Shown here: piece after piece, positions 9,162 to 16,637 of the stretch
Numbering within the stretch: position 1 is the first letter of the stretch
Layout of the letters: each line of letters starts with the position of its first letter
Source: Streptomyces cylindrosporus
GTDB lineage: Bacteria > Actinomycetota > Actinomycetes > Streptomycetales > Streptomycetaceae
Length of the DNA stretch: 64,000 bases
Direction of reading: 5' to 3'
NCBI RefSeq assembly: GCF_022698165.1
Contig: NZ_JALDAY010000001.1
Location: 434,001-498,000 of the forward strand
Translations under genes and position numbers: made by a program
Notes under the pieces: generated by a model
Databases searched by the model: none
What the model saw: only the letters and a program-made list of their open reading frames with translations
Told to the model about the DNA's origin: nothing

Positions 9162-9731
9162 TCAGGCGAGGGTTTCGCCGGCGGAAGGTGTCACCTCACC
9201 CCTTTCGCGTACCTCGGGCGCCGGTGCGGCGGGCGGGGCGAACATCAGCCGGATGCCCAGGGTGGCGCAGAGCGGGCCGAGGGCGCACATCGCGGCGGCG
9301 CTGACGAAGGCGGCGCCCAGGTTGCCGCCGTCGTAGCCGAAGCCGCCGAAGTACGTGGCGAAGAGCGAGGCGAAGCCGAAGAACATGCCCGGGACGAGGG
9401 CGAAGGGCTTCAGCCGGCCGGTGGCCAGCAGTGTGCCGTTGACGGCGAAGACCACCACGGCCAGTGCCAGCGTACGGGCGAGGGAACCGGTGCCGAACAT
9501 CGTGCCGGTCTCCCGGTCGAGCAGGACGGCGACCACCCCGAACCCGGCCCCGGTGGTGGTGGCGGTGACCATGGCGATGGCGTTGGAGCGGCTGGGACCG
9601 CCCTGGAGGAATGTTCCGGCCCAGGTGACGAAGATCGCCCATGTCGGCATGTTGAGCGGGCTCATCAGCAGGAAGACGGTGGCGAAGGCGACGATCGAGG
9701 CGCTCACCTCGTGCGGCAGTCGGATTCTCAT
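9162..9731 (-). CDS. DUF1097-family integral membrane protein
   Basis: A 189-residue, mostly hydrophobic protein with about five to six membrane segments and a conserved-looking TWAIFVTWAGTFLQGG stretch (about residues 30-45) that matches the DUF1097 pattern. The C-terminal tail is polar. The ATG at 9731 overlaps the stop of the upstream hydrolase by 4 bases (ATGA), so translation is coupled. As the last gene of the formamidase operon it may be a permease or channel for small amides, ammonia or urea-like solutes. That role is inferred only from position. Confidence 0.7.
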   Translation of the reverse strand: MRIRLPHEVSASIVAFATVFLLMSPLNMPTWAIFVTWAGTFLQGGPSRSNAIAMVTATTTGAGFGVVAVLLDRETGTMFGTGSLARTLALAVVVFAVNGTLLATGRLKPFALVPGMFFGFASLFATYFGGFGYDGGNLGAAFVSAAAMCALGPLCATLGIRLMFAPPAAPAPEVRERGEVTPSAGETLA

Positions 9732-10765
9732 GAAGAGGCCAGTCCGCCCGGCTTGGCCAGCAGTTCCTTCAGGCCGGTGTCGATGAATTCGGTGTCTGCC
9801 GGGTTGCTGCCGTGTCCGGCGAAGTGCCCCCAGATACCGGGGATCACGCGGAGTTCGGCGCCCGGGATGTGGCTGACGGCCCAGGCCTCGTCCTCCGGCG
9901 GGAAGTACAGGTCCTTCTCGGCGGGCATGTCGAGGGTGGTCGCGCGGATGGAGCCCAGCGCCGCCTCCGTGTCCCCGTTGAATCCGGGAGTGCGGCCGAC
10001 GTCGCCGTTCTGCCAGGTCCAGAGCATGGAGAGCAGGTTGTTGGGGTCGCGGCCGTCGAGGAAGAAGCCCTCCCAGAAGCCGACGAGAAAGTCCTCCAGG
10101 GAGGTGTAGCCGAGTTTCTCGTACTCCTTCTCCCAGTAGAACGCCTGCGAGAAGCCCCATCCCGCGTACACCCGGGCGAGCGCGCGCAGTCCGGTGGTCG
10201 GCCACTTCTCGCCGTACCAGCCCCCGTTGTAGACCGCGTCGGCGGTGAGCGCGGCCTTGACGCCCTCCAGGAACACCTTGTTGTGGATGCTGGTGCGCGG
10301 GGACCCGCAGAAGGGTGCGATCCGCTCGACCATCTCGGGGTGGCTGACGGCCCACTGGTAGGTCTGTCCGGCACCCATCGACCAGCCGGTCACGAGTGCG
10401 ATCCGCTCAATGCCGAACTCCTCGGTGACCAGGCGGTGTTGGGCGACGATCTGGTCGTACACGGTGATGTGCGGGAAGCGGGCGCGGTCGTACGGCGGCG
10501 GAGTGTTGCTCGGTGAGGTGGACAGGCCGTTGCCGAGCATGTTCGGGACGATGATGAAGTACCGCTCCGGGTCGAGCGCCATGCCGGAGCCGATGAGCCA
10601 CTCGTTGTCCCAGTGCCGCCCGGAGTACCAGGTGGGGTAGACGATGGCGTTGGACTTGTCGGCGTTGAGCTCGCCGTACGTCGTGTAGGCGAGGTGCGCT
10701 CCGCGCAGGGTGGCGCCGTGCTGTGTGGTGAAGTCGCCCAGCCGGAAGGTGAGATGATCTGTCAT
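9728..10765 (-). CDS. Alpha/beta-fold hydrolase of the homoserine acetyltransferase (MetX)-like family
   Basis: A 345-residue alpha/beta hydrolase resembling MetX-type acyltransferases. The nucleophile elbow is GWSMGAGQ (Ser about residue 129), the oxyanion region is near TWYSGRHWDNEW, and the catalytic His is probably in WGHFAGH near the C-terminus. A true MetX would sit with methionine genes; here it is between an amidase and a DUF1097 protein. A role in amide or ester breakdown is therefore more likely than homoserine acetylation. ATG at 10765; 67 bases separate it from the upstream formamidase stop. The 3' end overlaps the next gene (ATGA). Confidence 0.75.
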   Translation of the reverse strand: MTDHLTFRLGDFTTQHGATLRGAHLAYTTYGELNADKSNAIVYPTWYSGRHWDNEWLIGSGMALDPERYFIIVPNMLGNGLSTSPSNTPPPYDRARFPHITVYDQIVAQHRLVTEEFGIERIALVTGWSMGAGQTYQWAVSHPEMVERIAPFCGSPRTSIHNKVFLEGVKAALTADAVYNGGWYGEKWPTTGLRALARVYAGWGFSQAFYWEKEYEKLGYTSLEDFLVGFWEGFFLDGRDPNNLLSMLWTWQNGDVGRTPGFNGDTEAALGSIRATTLDMPAEKDLYFPPEDEAWAVSHIPGAELRVIPGIWGHFAGHGSNPADTEFIDTGLKELLAKPGGLASS

Positions 10766-10832
10766 GGTGGTGCCTTTCGGGACGTTCTGGCCGCCGTGGC
10801 CCTTTTCGGGGTGTTCCGGGGGTGTGGGGGAG

Positions 10833-12080
10833 TCAGGAGGTGACCGCGCACTGGCCGCGGTCGGCCTTCCGCGGGCCTTCGGCCGTCGGCCGGATGTCGA
10901 AGTCGAAGATCGCGGTCGGGAGGTAGAGGGTGCAGCACGCGTTGGGGATGTCCACGACGCCGCTGATGCGTCCCTCGATCGGGGCGGAACCGAGCAGGAG
11001 GTAGGCCTGTTCGCCGCTGTAGCCGAAGGTCGTGAGGTAGTCGACGGCGTTGAGGCAGGCGTTGCGGTAGGCCATCGTCGCGTCCAGGTAGTGGTTGGTG
11101 TCCGTGTCGTGGTCGACGGAGATGCCGACGAACGAGATGAACTCGCTGTACTGGGGCGCGACGTTGCCGGGCATGAAGATCGGGTTCGTCGTCACTCCGT
11201 ACTTCTCCATCCCTCCCTTGATCAGGTCGACGTGCAGATCGATGAAACCGCCCATCTCGATGGCGCCGCAGAAGGTGATCTCCCCGTCGCCCTGGCTGAA
11301 GTGCAGGTCACCGCCGGAGAGCAGGGCGCCGGGGACGAGGACGGGGTAGAAGACCCGTGAGCCGCGGGTGAAGTTCTTGATGTCGTGGTTGCCGCCGTTC
11401 TCGCGGGCCGGGACGGTGCGCGCGCCCTCGGCGGCGATGCGGGCGGCCCTCTCGCCGGTCGCCGTGCCGCACAGGGCGTTGTCCGCGAGCGGGGGCAGGG
11501 CCAGCGCGGGCACGCGGTGCGGATCGGTGTCGATGAGGGCCTGTTCGCGGGCGTTCCAGCGGGCCAGCAGCTCGGCGGAGGGCGCGGTGCCGAAGAGGCC
11601 GGGGTGGGTGATGCCGGTGTATCTGACGCCGGGGAGGTGGCGGGAGGTGGCCTGCTGACCGTGGAAGTCCCAGACGGCCTTGTACGAGTCGGGGAAGCGG
11701 TCGGTGAGGAAGCCGCCGCCGTTGTCGCGGGCGAAGACGCCGGTGTAGCCCCAGCCCTGGCCCGATCCCTCGCCGACCGACTGCGGTACGGGGCCCAGGT
11801 CGAGGATGTCGACGACGAGCAGGTCGCCGGGCTCGGCGCCTTCCACGGCGATCGGCCCGCTGAGCATGTGCGCGTGGGTGAGGTCGACGTCTCGGACGTC
11901 GTTGGCCGAGTCGTTGTTGCCGATCTGGTTGTCGGTCCAGTCCCGGCACTCGACGCGGAACTCCGTGCCCGGCTTCACGGTGACGGCGGGCGGGATGTCG
12001 GGGTGCCAGCGGTTGTGGCCGGGCACTTTCTGGTCTCGCATGGACATGGCCTGGTCGACACTGAAGACGACTTCGGGCAT
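10833..12080 (-). CDS. fmdA: Formamidase/acetamidase, FmdA family
   Basis: A 415-residue enzyme of the FmdA/AmdA family, which hydrolyses formamide or acetamide to the acid plus ammonia in the cytoplasm. Family features are visible: HNRWHPDIPP and TEFRVECRDWTDNQIGN near the N-terminus, DVDLTHAHMLSGP (about residue 65), the NGGNHDIKNFTRGSR metal-region motif (about 210) and SGGDLHFSQGDGEITFCGAIEMGG (about 240). I chose the ATG at 12080 because GGAGG lies 8-9 bases upstream; an in-frame TTG at 12095 is less likely. It follows the FmdB-like zinc ribbon by 51 bases, a classic fmdB-fmdA pairing. Confidence 0.9.
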   Translation of the reverse strand: MPEVVFSVDQAMSMRDQKVPGHNRWHPDIPPAVTVKPGTEFRVECRDWTDNQIGNNDSANDVRDVDLTHAHMLSGPIAVEGAEPGDLLVVDILDLGPVPQSVGEGSGQGWGYTGVFARDNGGGFLTDRFPDSYKAVWDFHGQQATSRHLPGVRYTGITHPGLFGTAPSAELLARWNAREQALIDTDPHRVPALALPPLADNALCGTATGERAARIAAEGARTVPARENGGNHDIKNFTRGSRVFYPVLVPGALLSGGDLHFSQGDGEITFCGAIEMGGFIDLHVDLIKGGMEKYGVTTNPIFMPGNVAPQYSEFISFVGISVDHDTDTNHYLDATMAYRNACLNAVDYLTTFGYSGEQAYLLLGSAPIEGRISGVVDIPNACCTLYLPTAIFDFDIRPTAEGPRKADRGQCAVTS

Positions 12081-12131
12081 GGGCTGCCTCCACAACTCGG
12101 GGGATCGGGGGTGGGGAGAGGGTCAGGGGGA

Positions 12132-12413
12132 TCAGGGCCTGGGCAGACGGGCGTGTCGCGGGTCCGGGGCCGGTGCGGGACCCCGGCGGGCGGGGGGCAC
12201 CTCGGATACGACGCGGGGTTCGTGGGCGCTGGCCTCCTGGGCGTGCAGGGCCCGGGTCAGCGGAGCGGGGGTGCGCGTGAGCATCGGGGCGGTGAAGACC
12301 CGGCGGGCCTTCTTTCCGCACGTCTCGCACGGCACTTCGGACAGGGCGTGGCCGATCGGACGGGTCACGTCGAAGGGGCCACAGCTCGCGCAGCGGTACG
12401 GGTATGTCGCCAT
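12132..12413 (-). CDS. fmdB: FmdB-family zinc-ribbon regulatory protein
   Basis: A 93-residue protein with an N-terminal zinc ribbon: YRCASCG (about residues 7-12) and CETCGKK (about 28-34) give two CxxC knuckles. The Pro/Arg-rich C-terminal half looks disordered. FmdB-type ribbons are found beside formamidase genes and are thought to regulate them. ATG at 12413 is preceded by a clear GGAGG site. The upstream region is strikingly AT-rich and contains an inverted repeat (see 12426-12462), which is probably the operon's control region. Confidence 0.85.
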   Translation of the reverse strand: MATYPYRCASCGPFDVTRPIGHALSEVPCETCGKKARRVFTAPMLTRTPAPLTRALHAQEASAHEPRVVSEVPPARRGPAPAPDPRHARLPRP

Positions 12414-12425
12414 GAACGACCTCCA

Positions 12426-12462
12426 AAAGCTTCGAAAAAAAAGTATTTTCTGCTGAAGCTTT
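12426..12462 (-). promoter_or_regulatory. AT-rich control region of the fmdB-fmdA operon with 8-bp inverted repeat
   Basis: AAAGCTTC (12426-12433) and GAAGCTTT (12455-12462) form a perfect 8-bp inverted repeat separated by 21 bases that include eight consecutive A residues. In this GC-rich genome such an AT block just upstream of the fmdB ribosome site is most simply read as promoter plus operator. The binding protein is unknown. Confidence 0.5.
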
Positions 12463-12501
12463 CTGGCAAGACGGTGCCGCGTTACGCGCGTGTAAAAGAA
12501 C

Positions 12502-12519
12502 GCCCGTCACACGACGGGC
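12502..12519 (-). terminator. Intrinsic terminator of the AmiC-like gene
   Basis: GCCCGTC pairs with GACGGGC around an ACAC loop. Read on the minus strand the stem is followed by GTTCTTTT. It lies 14 bases after the stop of the AmiC-like gene and separates it from fmdB, which therefore has its own promoter. Confidence 0.75.
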
Positions 12520-12532
12520 CAGGGGGAGCCGG

Positions 12533-13630
12533 CTACGGCAGCTGCTGGAGCACGTCCCACTGCAGCCCGTCGGCCGCGGCGAGGAAGACCCGCTGCTTCA
12601 GATGGCGGTCACGCACCTGGACCGTGCCGCGCGGGCTCTCGTACTCGAGTCCCTCGGCCGTCGCCTGGATGCGGGTCACATCCACGGCGCCCGCCCGGCG
12701 CAGTAGTTCGGTGAGCAGGCGTACGCCCTCGTAGCAGGACTCGCCGAGGCTGTTGAGCACGGGAGCCCGCAGCCCGAAGCGGCGGCCGTAGGCGGCGGCG
12801 AAGTCCAGGCCGGACCTGGTGGGCAGATCCTCGAAGTAGCCGGCCGAGGTCATCAGGCCCCGGGTGTTCTCCGGCCCGGTCGCCAGCAGCACGTTCTCCT
12901 CGATCAGTGAGCTGAACCGGATGCGGTCGCGGTCGAGGCCGGCGGCGGTGAACGCGCGGTTGAACAGCACGGCGTCGTCACCGATCAGCAGCATGAGGAC
13001 GGCATCGCAGTCACTGGCCGCCACCCGGGCCAGCACCTCGCCGAAGTCCGTGGTGCCGAGCGGCACGTACATCTCGTCACAGACCTCTCCGCCGAGTTCG
13101 CGCAGATAGCGGTGGGCGGCGCGCGCGGAGGAACGGGGCCAGACGTAGTCGTCGCCGACGATCGTCCACCGCCGGATGCCGAGTTCGGCGGCGAACCAGC
13201 GCAGCGCGGGCCGGAGTTGGCGGGCCGGGGTCTCACCGGTGAGGAACACCCCCGGGGACCGCTCGCCGCCTTCGTACAGCGCGGTGTAGACGTACGGCAC
13301 CCGGCCGTCGATGCGCGGGGCGACGACCTCGCGGACGGCGGAGATGTGCCAGCCGGCCACCGCGTCGACGACGCCGCCGGAGATCAGCGCGTCGATCTCG
13401 GTCGCCACCTGTTCCGGCGGCGCCCCACCGTCGACGAGCACCAGCCGCAGCTCCCTGCCCAGCACTCCGGACTCGGCGTTGACCTCCTCGGCCGCGAGTT
13501 GGGCGCAGCACTCGCAGGACGGTCCGAAGATGCCGGCCGGTCCCTGCAGCGGGATCACGAGGGCGACGTCCAGAGTGTCACGGGCCGAGGCTGCCGGAGA
13601 GCCGAGCCGGACAGACGCCTTCTCGATCAT
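12533..13630 (-). CDS. AmiC-like type 1 periplasmic-binding-fold ligand sensor, no signal peptide
   Basis: A 365-residue protein with the two-lobed type 1 binding fold of branched-chain amino acid, amide or urea receptors (LDVALVIPLQGPAGIFGPS at about 20; NAESGVLGRELRLVLVDGG at about 55; WTIVGDDYVWPRS at about 155). It has no signal sequence or lipobox, so it should be cytoplasmic. That resembles AmiC, the amide-sensing negative regulator of Pseudomonas amidase, rather than a transport receptor. It lies directly upstream of the formamidase operon on the same strand but has its own terminator. A divergent MarR gene starts 177 bases away. No AmiR-type antiterminator is seen. Confidence 0.78.
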   Translation of the reverse strand: MIEKASVRLGSPAASARDTLDVALVIPLQGPAGIFGPSCECCAQLAAEEVNAESGVLGRELRLVLVDGGAPPEQVATEIDALISGGVVDAVAGWHISAVREVVAPRIDGRVPYVYTALYEGGERSPGVFLTGETPARQLRPALRWFAAELGIRRWTIVGDDYVWPRSSARAAHRYLRELGGEVCDEMYVPLGTTDFGEVLARVAASDCDAVLMLLIGDDAVLFNRAFTAAGLDRDRIRFSSLIEENVLLATGPENTRGLMTSAGYFEDLPTRSGLDFAAAYGRRFGLRAPVLNSLGESCYEGVRLLTELLRRAGAVDVTRIQATAEGLEYESPRGTVQVRDRHLKQRVFLAAADGLQWDVLQQLP

Positions 13631-13807
13631 AGGTGCTCACAGTAGGGATTGCTTGCTACGAGAATATTTCACGGTCGTAAGGAAGCGACTGTATCGTGGA
13701 GCCGTTCTCTTGCGAAGCTCTCTGGCGAACCGGCCCGGCATGCACGTCGCCACGTCGGCGACCGGGGCGCCGCGACGTAACGACACCGACGACTTTTTGG
13801 CAGGGTG

Positions 13808-14251
13808 ATGACGACGACTCCGGCGACGGCCGTGTCGGACCTCGACTTCGCACGGATGCTCACGCTCCTGGAGCGGGGCGTGGTGACGAGACTCGGCGAG
13901 GCGCTGAAAGCGGAGGGTGCGACGCTGGAGGAATGGCGTGTGCTGTCGTTCCTCGCTGACGGCGCCGGACACGCGATGACCGAGATCGCCGAGTTCGCCC
14001 TGTTGTCGCCACCCTCCCTCACCAAGGTGGTCGACCGCATGGTGTCCCTCAACCTCGTCCTGCGCCGGGTGGACGACGAGGACCGGCGGCGCGTGCTGGT
14101 GTTCGTGACCGAGCGCGGCACCGAGGCTCTGAGTCGCTGGACGACAGCGGTGGAACACGAACAGCAGAGCATCGTGACCGCCCTCGGTGGCGAGGAGGCG
14201 GCACTCCTTGCGGCACTGCTGCGCCGCGCGTGCGGACGTCTGATCTCCTGA
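13808..14251 (+). CDS. MarR-family transcriptional regulator
   Basis: A 147-residue winged-helix regulator. The MarR core is visible: LEEWRVLSFLADGAGHAMTEIAEFA, the recognition helix SPPSLTKVVDRMVSLNLV and the wing RRVDDEDRRRVLVFVTERG. It starts at ATG 13808; a GTG at 13805 is also possible, and the upstream GGCAGG could serve either. It is divergent from the AmiC-like gene and convergent with the Rieske-reductase operon, ending 10 bases from it. The ligand is unknown; likely targets are the divergent amide genes. Confidence 0.85.
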   Translation: MTTTPATAVSDLDFARMLTLLERGVVTRLGEALKAEGATLEEWRVLSFLADGAGHAMTEIAEFALLSPPSLTKVVDRMVSLNLVLRRVDDEDRRRVLVFVTERGTEALSRWTTAVEHEQQSIVTALGGEEAALLAALLRRACGRLIS

Positions 14252-14260
14252 GCGGCGTCG

Positions 14261-15364
14261 TCAGGCGTCGACCACGAGATCCTCCCGTGGCTTCGCGCAG
14301 CACAGCAGGATCTTGTTCTGGGCGATCTCACGAGGCCGGATGCCCCCGTTGTGCCGCATGTCGACGGACCCGGACAGCAGGGTCGTCTTGCAGGTACCGC
14401 ACATTCCCTGGGCGCAGGACGCCGGGAGGCTCAGGCCCGCCCGGGAGGCCGCCGCGAGGAGGGAGGTGTCCGCGTCGCAGGTGAGGGTGCGCCGGCTGCG
14501 GGTGAACTCGACGGTGTACGACGGGACTTCGGCAGGGTGCGATCGGTCTTCGGCGGTGTCCGTCGGGTCGGCCGGGGGGTCGTCGGCCTGGGGTCGTTCG
14601 AAGGTGAAGCTCTCCTCGTGGTGGCGGTCCATGGGGAACCCGGCCGTCGCGAGCAGGTCGCGCACCGCCGCCAGGTAGCCGGCCGGGCCGCAGGTGAAGA
14701 TCTCCCGTTGGGGGAAGTCGGGGGCGATCTGCCGGAGCATGTCGAGGGTCAGCCGGCCGCGGTGGCCGCCCCAGGGTTCGGTGGGGCCGTCCTCCTCGCA
14801 GACGTGCACCACCCGGATGGTGGGCGCGGTGGCGGCGATGAGGTCGAGTTCGCGGCGGAAGAGGATGTCGTCGGGGGTGCGGGCGCTGTGCACGAACACC
14901 ACGTCGGCCGGGTCCGCGAGGTCGTACAGGGTCCTGGTCATGGCCATCATCGGCGTCGCGCCGCTGCCGCCGGACAGGAAGAGGTACTTCGGCGCGGGGT
15001 GCCGGGTGAAGGAGAAGTCCCCGAGCGGGCCCCGCGCCCGTACCGTGCGGCCGGGGAGTAGGTGGTCGTGGAGCCAGTTGGAGACCAGGCCGCCCGGCAC
15101 CCGCTTCACGGTGACGGTTAGGGAGTGGGGGCGGGTGGGCGGCGAGGAGACGGTGTAGCAGCGCTCGACCGAGCGGCCGTCGATGTCGACGCCGAGGGTG
15201 AGGAACTGGCCGGGGTCGTGGCGGAAGAGCCGGGGCTGCGGGGACTGGAGGACGAAGGTCCTGACATCGGGGGTGAGGACGTGGACCTGCTTGCAGACCA
15301 GCAGTCCGCCGTAGTCCCCTTCCGTCCAGTCCCCTTCCGCCCAGTCCATCGGGATTTCGGTCAT
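14261..15364 (-). CDS. Ferredoxin reductase component of a Rieske oxygenase (GbcB-like), C-terminal [2Fe-2S] domain
   Basis: A 367-residue electron-transfer protein that would pass electrons from NAD(P)H through FAD and a plant-type [2Fe-2S] centre to the upstream Rieske oxygenase. The FAD-binding motif is ERCYTVSSPP (about residue 65) and the nucleotide-binding segments are GGSGATPMMAM and FTCGPAGYLAAV. The C-terminal cluster ligands are CAQGMCGTC plus a later Cys in ILLCCAKP. The ATG at 15364 overlaps the oxygenase stop by 4 bases (ATGA), so the two are translationally coupled. This architecture matches glycine-betaine or stachydrine demethylase reductases. Confidence 0.88.
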   Translation of the reverse strand: MTEIPMDWAEGDWTEGDYGGLLVCKQVHVLTPDVRTFVLQSPQPRLFRHDPGQFLTLGVDIDGRSVERCYTVSSPPTRPHSLTVTVKRVPGGLVSNWLHDHLLPGRTVRARGPLGDFSFTRHPAPKYLFLSGGSGATPMMAMTRTLYDLADPADVVFVHSARTPDDILFRRELDLIAATAPTIRVVHVCEEDGPTEPWGGHRGRLTLDMLRQIAPDFPQREIFTCGPAGYLAAVRDLLATAGFPMDRHHEESFTFERPQADDPPADPTDTAEDRSHPAEVPSYTVEFTRSRRTLTCDADTSLLAAASRAGLSLPASCAQGMCGTCKTTLLSGSVDMRHNGGIRPREIAQNKILLCCAKPREDLVVDA

Positions 15365-16617
15365 CGTGCGAGGTGCGCCTTCAGTCGGGTCACGTACCAG
15401 TTGACGAATGCCTCGACCTGGTACTCGGTGGGGTTGTACGGCCCCGGGAGATACGCGGGGCTGGAGATGCCCTGCTGGGCGCGGGCGACGAGGAGCGCGT
15501 CCTGGTCGTTGGTGGCCGTCCACACCCGGGTCAGGGCATCGAGGTCGTAGTCGACGCCCTCGACCGCGTCGGCGTGCACCAGCCAAGTCGTGCGGACCAG
15601 GGTGCGGTCCGGGGCGAGCGGGATCACCGAGAAGGTGATCGCGTGGTCGGAGAGGAAGTGGAACCAGGCGTTGGGCTGCATGTGCAGGGACAGACGGCCC
15701 AGACGGGGCGTGGTGAAGTCGGACAGGAGCTTGCCGCAGGCCGCCGTGCCGTCCTCGGTGAACGACTCGCCCGCGCCGTCCAGCGGTTCACGCTGGATGC
15801 GGAAACCCGTGGCGCGGGTGTCCAGTTCCTCGATCGCGGCGTACGGCAGGCCCAGCGACTCGTACGTCGTCCGGGACTCGGCGTCGGCCTGGAGGTAGCG
15901 GTCGTACGCCGGGCGCAGTACCGGCGGCACGTCCTGCTCCGCGTAGCCGTAGACGGGGAAGAGGGAGCACTGGAGCTCCGGGTGGCCGCCGCAGTGGTAG
16001 CACTCCCGGTTGTTCTCCATGGTGAGTTTCCAGTTGCCGTTCTCCACGAGGTCGATCTGCGTGGCCACCTTGGCCCGGCGCAGGCCGTGCGGCGCGATGT
16101 ACGGCTCGATGCGGGCGGCCACCTCGTCGAAGTCGGCGGGGGGCTGCGCCGCGAGGCAGATGAAGACCAGGCCGGCGACCGTGCGGGTGTGCACGGCGCG
16201 TAGGCCGAAGCAGGACCGGTCGAAGTCGGGCGGCAGCGACTCCGCGTGCAGCAGCCGGCCGTCCACGCCGTACGTCCAACGGTGGTAACCGCAGACGATG
16301 TTGCCGACCGAGCCGCGCTGCTCGTCGAGGATGCGGGCGCCTCGGTGGCGGCACACGTTGTGGAAGGCCCGTACCTCCTCCTCGTCGTCGCGGAGGAGGA
16401 TCACCGAGTACGGGCCGAGGGTCACGGTCACGTAGTCGCCGGGCTCGGGGAGTTCGGCCTCGGCGGCGACGAACAGCCAGCTCCGGGCGAAGACCGCCTC
16501 GATGTCGAGGTCGAAGAACTCCTGCCCGGTGTAGAAGGGGGCTTCGAGGCTCAGGCCGGGGGCGCGGCGGGCCACCAGGTCGGCCGTGCCGGTGGCGGGG
16601 GCGGCGAAAGTGGTCAA
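15361..16617 (-). CDS. Rieske-type oxygenase alpha subunit, quaternary-amine demethylase (GbcA/choline monooxygenase-like)
   Basis: A 418-residue oxygenase. The Rieske [2Fe-2S] ligands are CRHRG (about residue 88) and CGYHRW (about 107). The mononuclear iron region reads NWKLTMENNRECYHCGGHPEL (in two overlapping halves), the pattern typical of choline, carnitine, glycine-betaine and stachydrine oxygenases. The likely reaction is oxidative removal of an N-methyl group as formaldehyde. I chose TTG at 16617: a GGAG site lies 9 bases upstream, only 20 bases separate it from the preceding stop, and no ATG or GTG is available there. Substrate cannot be fixed from sequence alone; the neighbouring TMADH-type enzyme suggests sequential demethylation. 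Confidence 0.87.
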   Translation of the reverse strand: MTTFAAPATGTADLVARRAPGLSLEAPFYTGQEFFDLDIEAVFARSWLFVAAEAELPEPGDYVTVTLGPYSVILLRDDEEEVRAFHNVCRHRGARILDEQRGSVGNIVCGYHRWTYGVDGRLLHAESLPPDFDRSCFGLRAVHTRTVAGLVFICLAAQPPADFDEVAARIEPYIAPHGLRRAKVATQIDLVENGNWKLTMENNRECYHCGGHPELQCSLFPVYGYAEQDVPPVLRPAYDRYLQADAESRTTYESLGLPYAAIEELDTRATGFRIQREPLDGAGESFTEDGTAACGKLLSDFTTPRLGRLSLHMQPNAWFHFLSDHAITFSVIPLAPDRTLVRTTWLVHADAVEGVDYDLDALTRVWTATNDQDALLVARAQQGISSPAYLPGPYNPTEYQVEAFVNWYVTRLKAHLAR

Positions 16618-16637
16618 CTTCGTTTCTCCAGAGGGTC

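Noticed and set aside
9728..10765. Homoserine O-acetyltransferase (MetX) as a firm gene name
   Set aside because: The fold fits, but no methionine-pathway gene is adjacent and the neighbours are amidase genes, so only the family is given.
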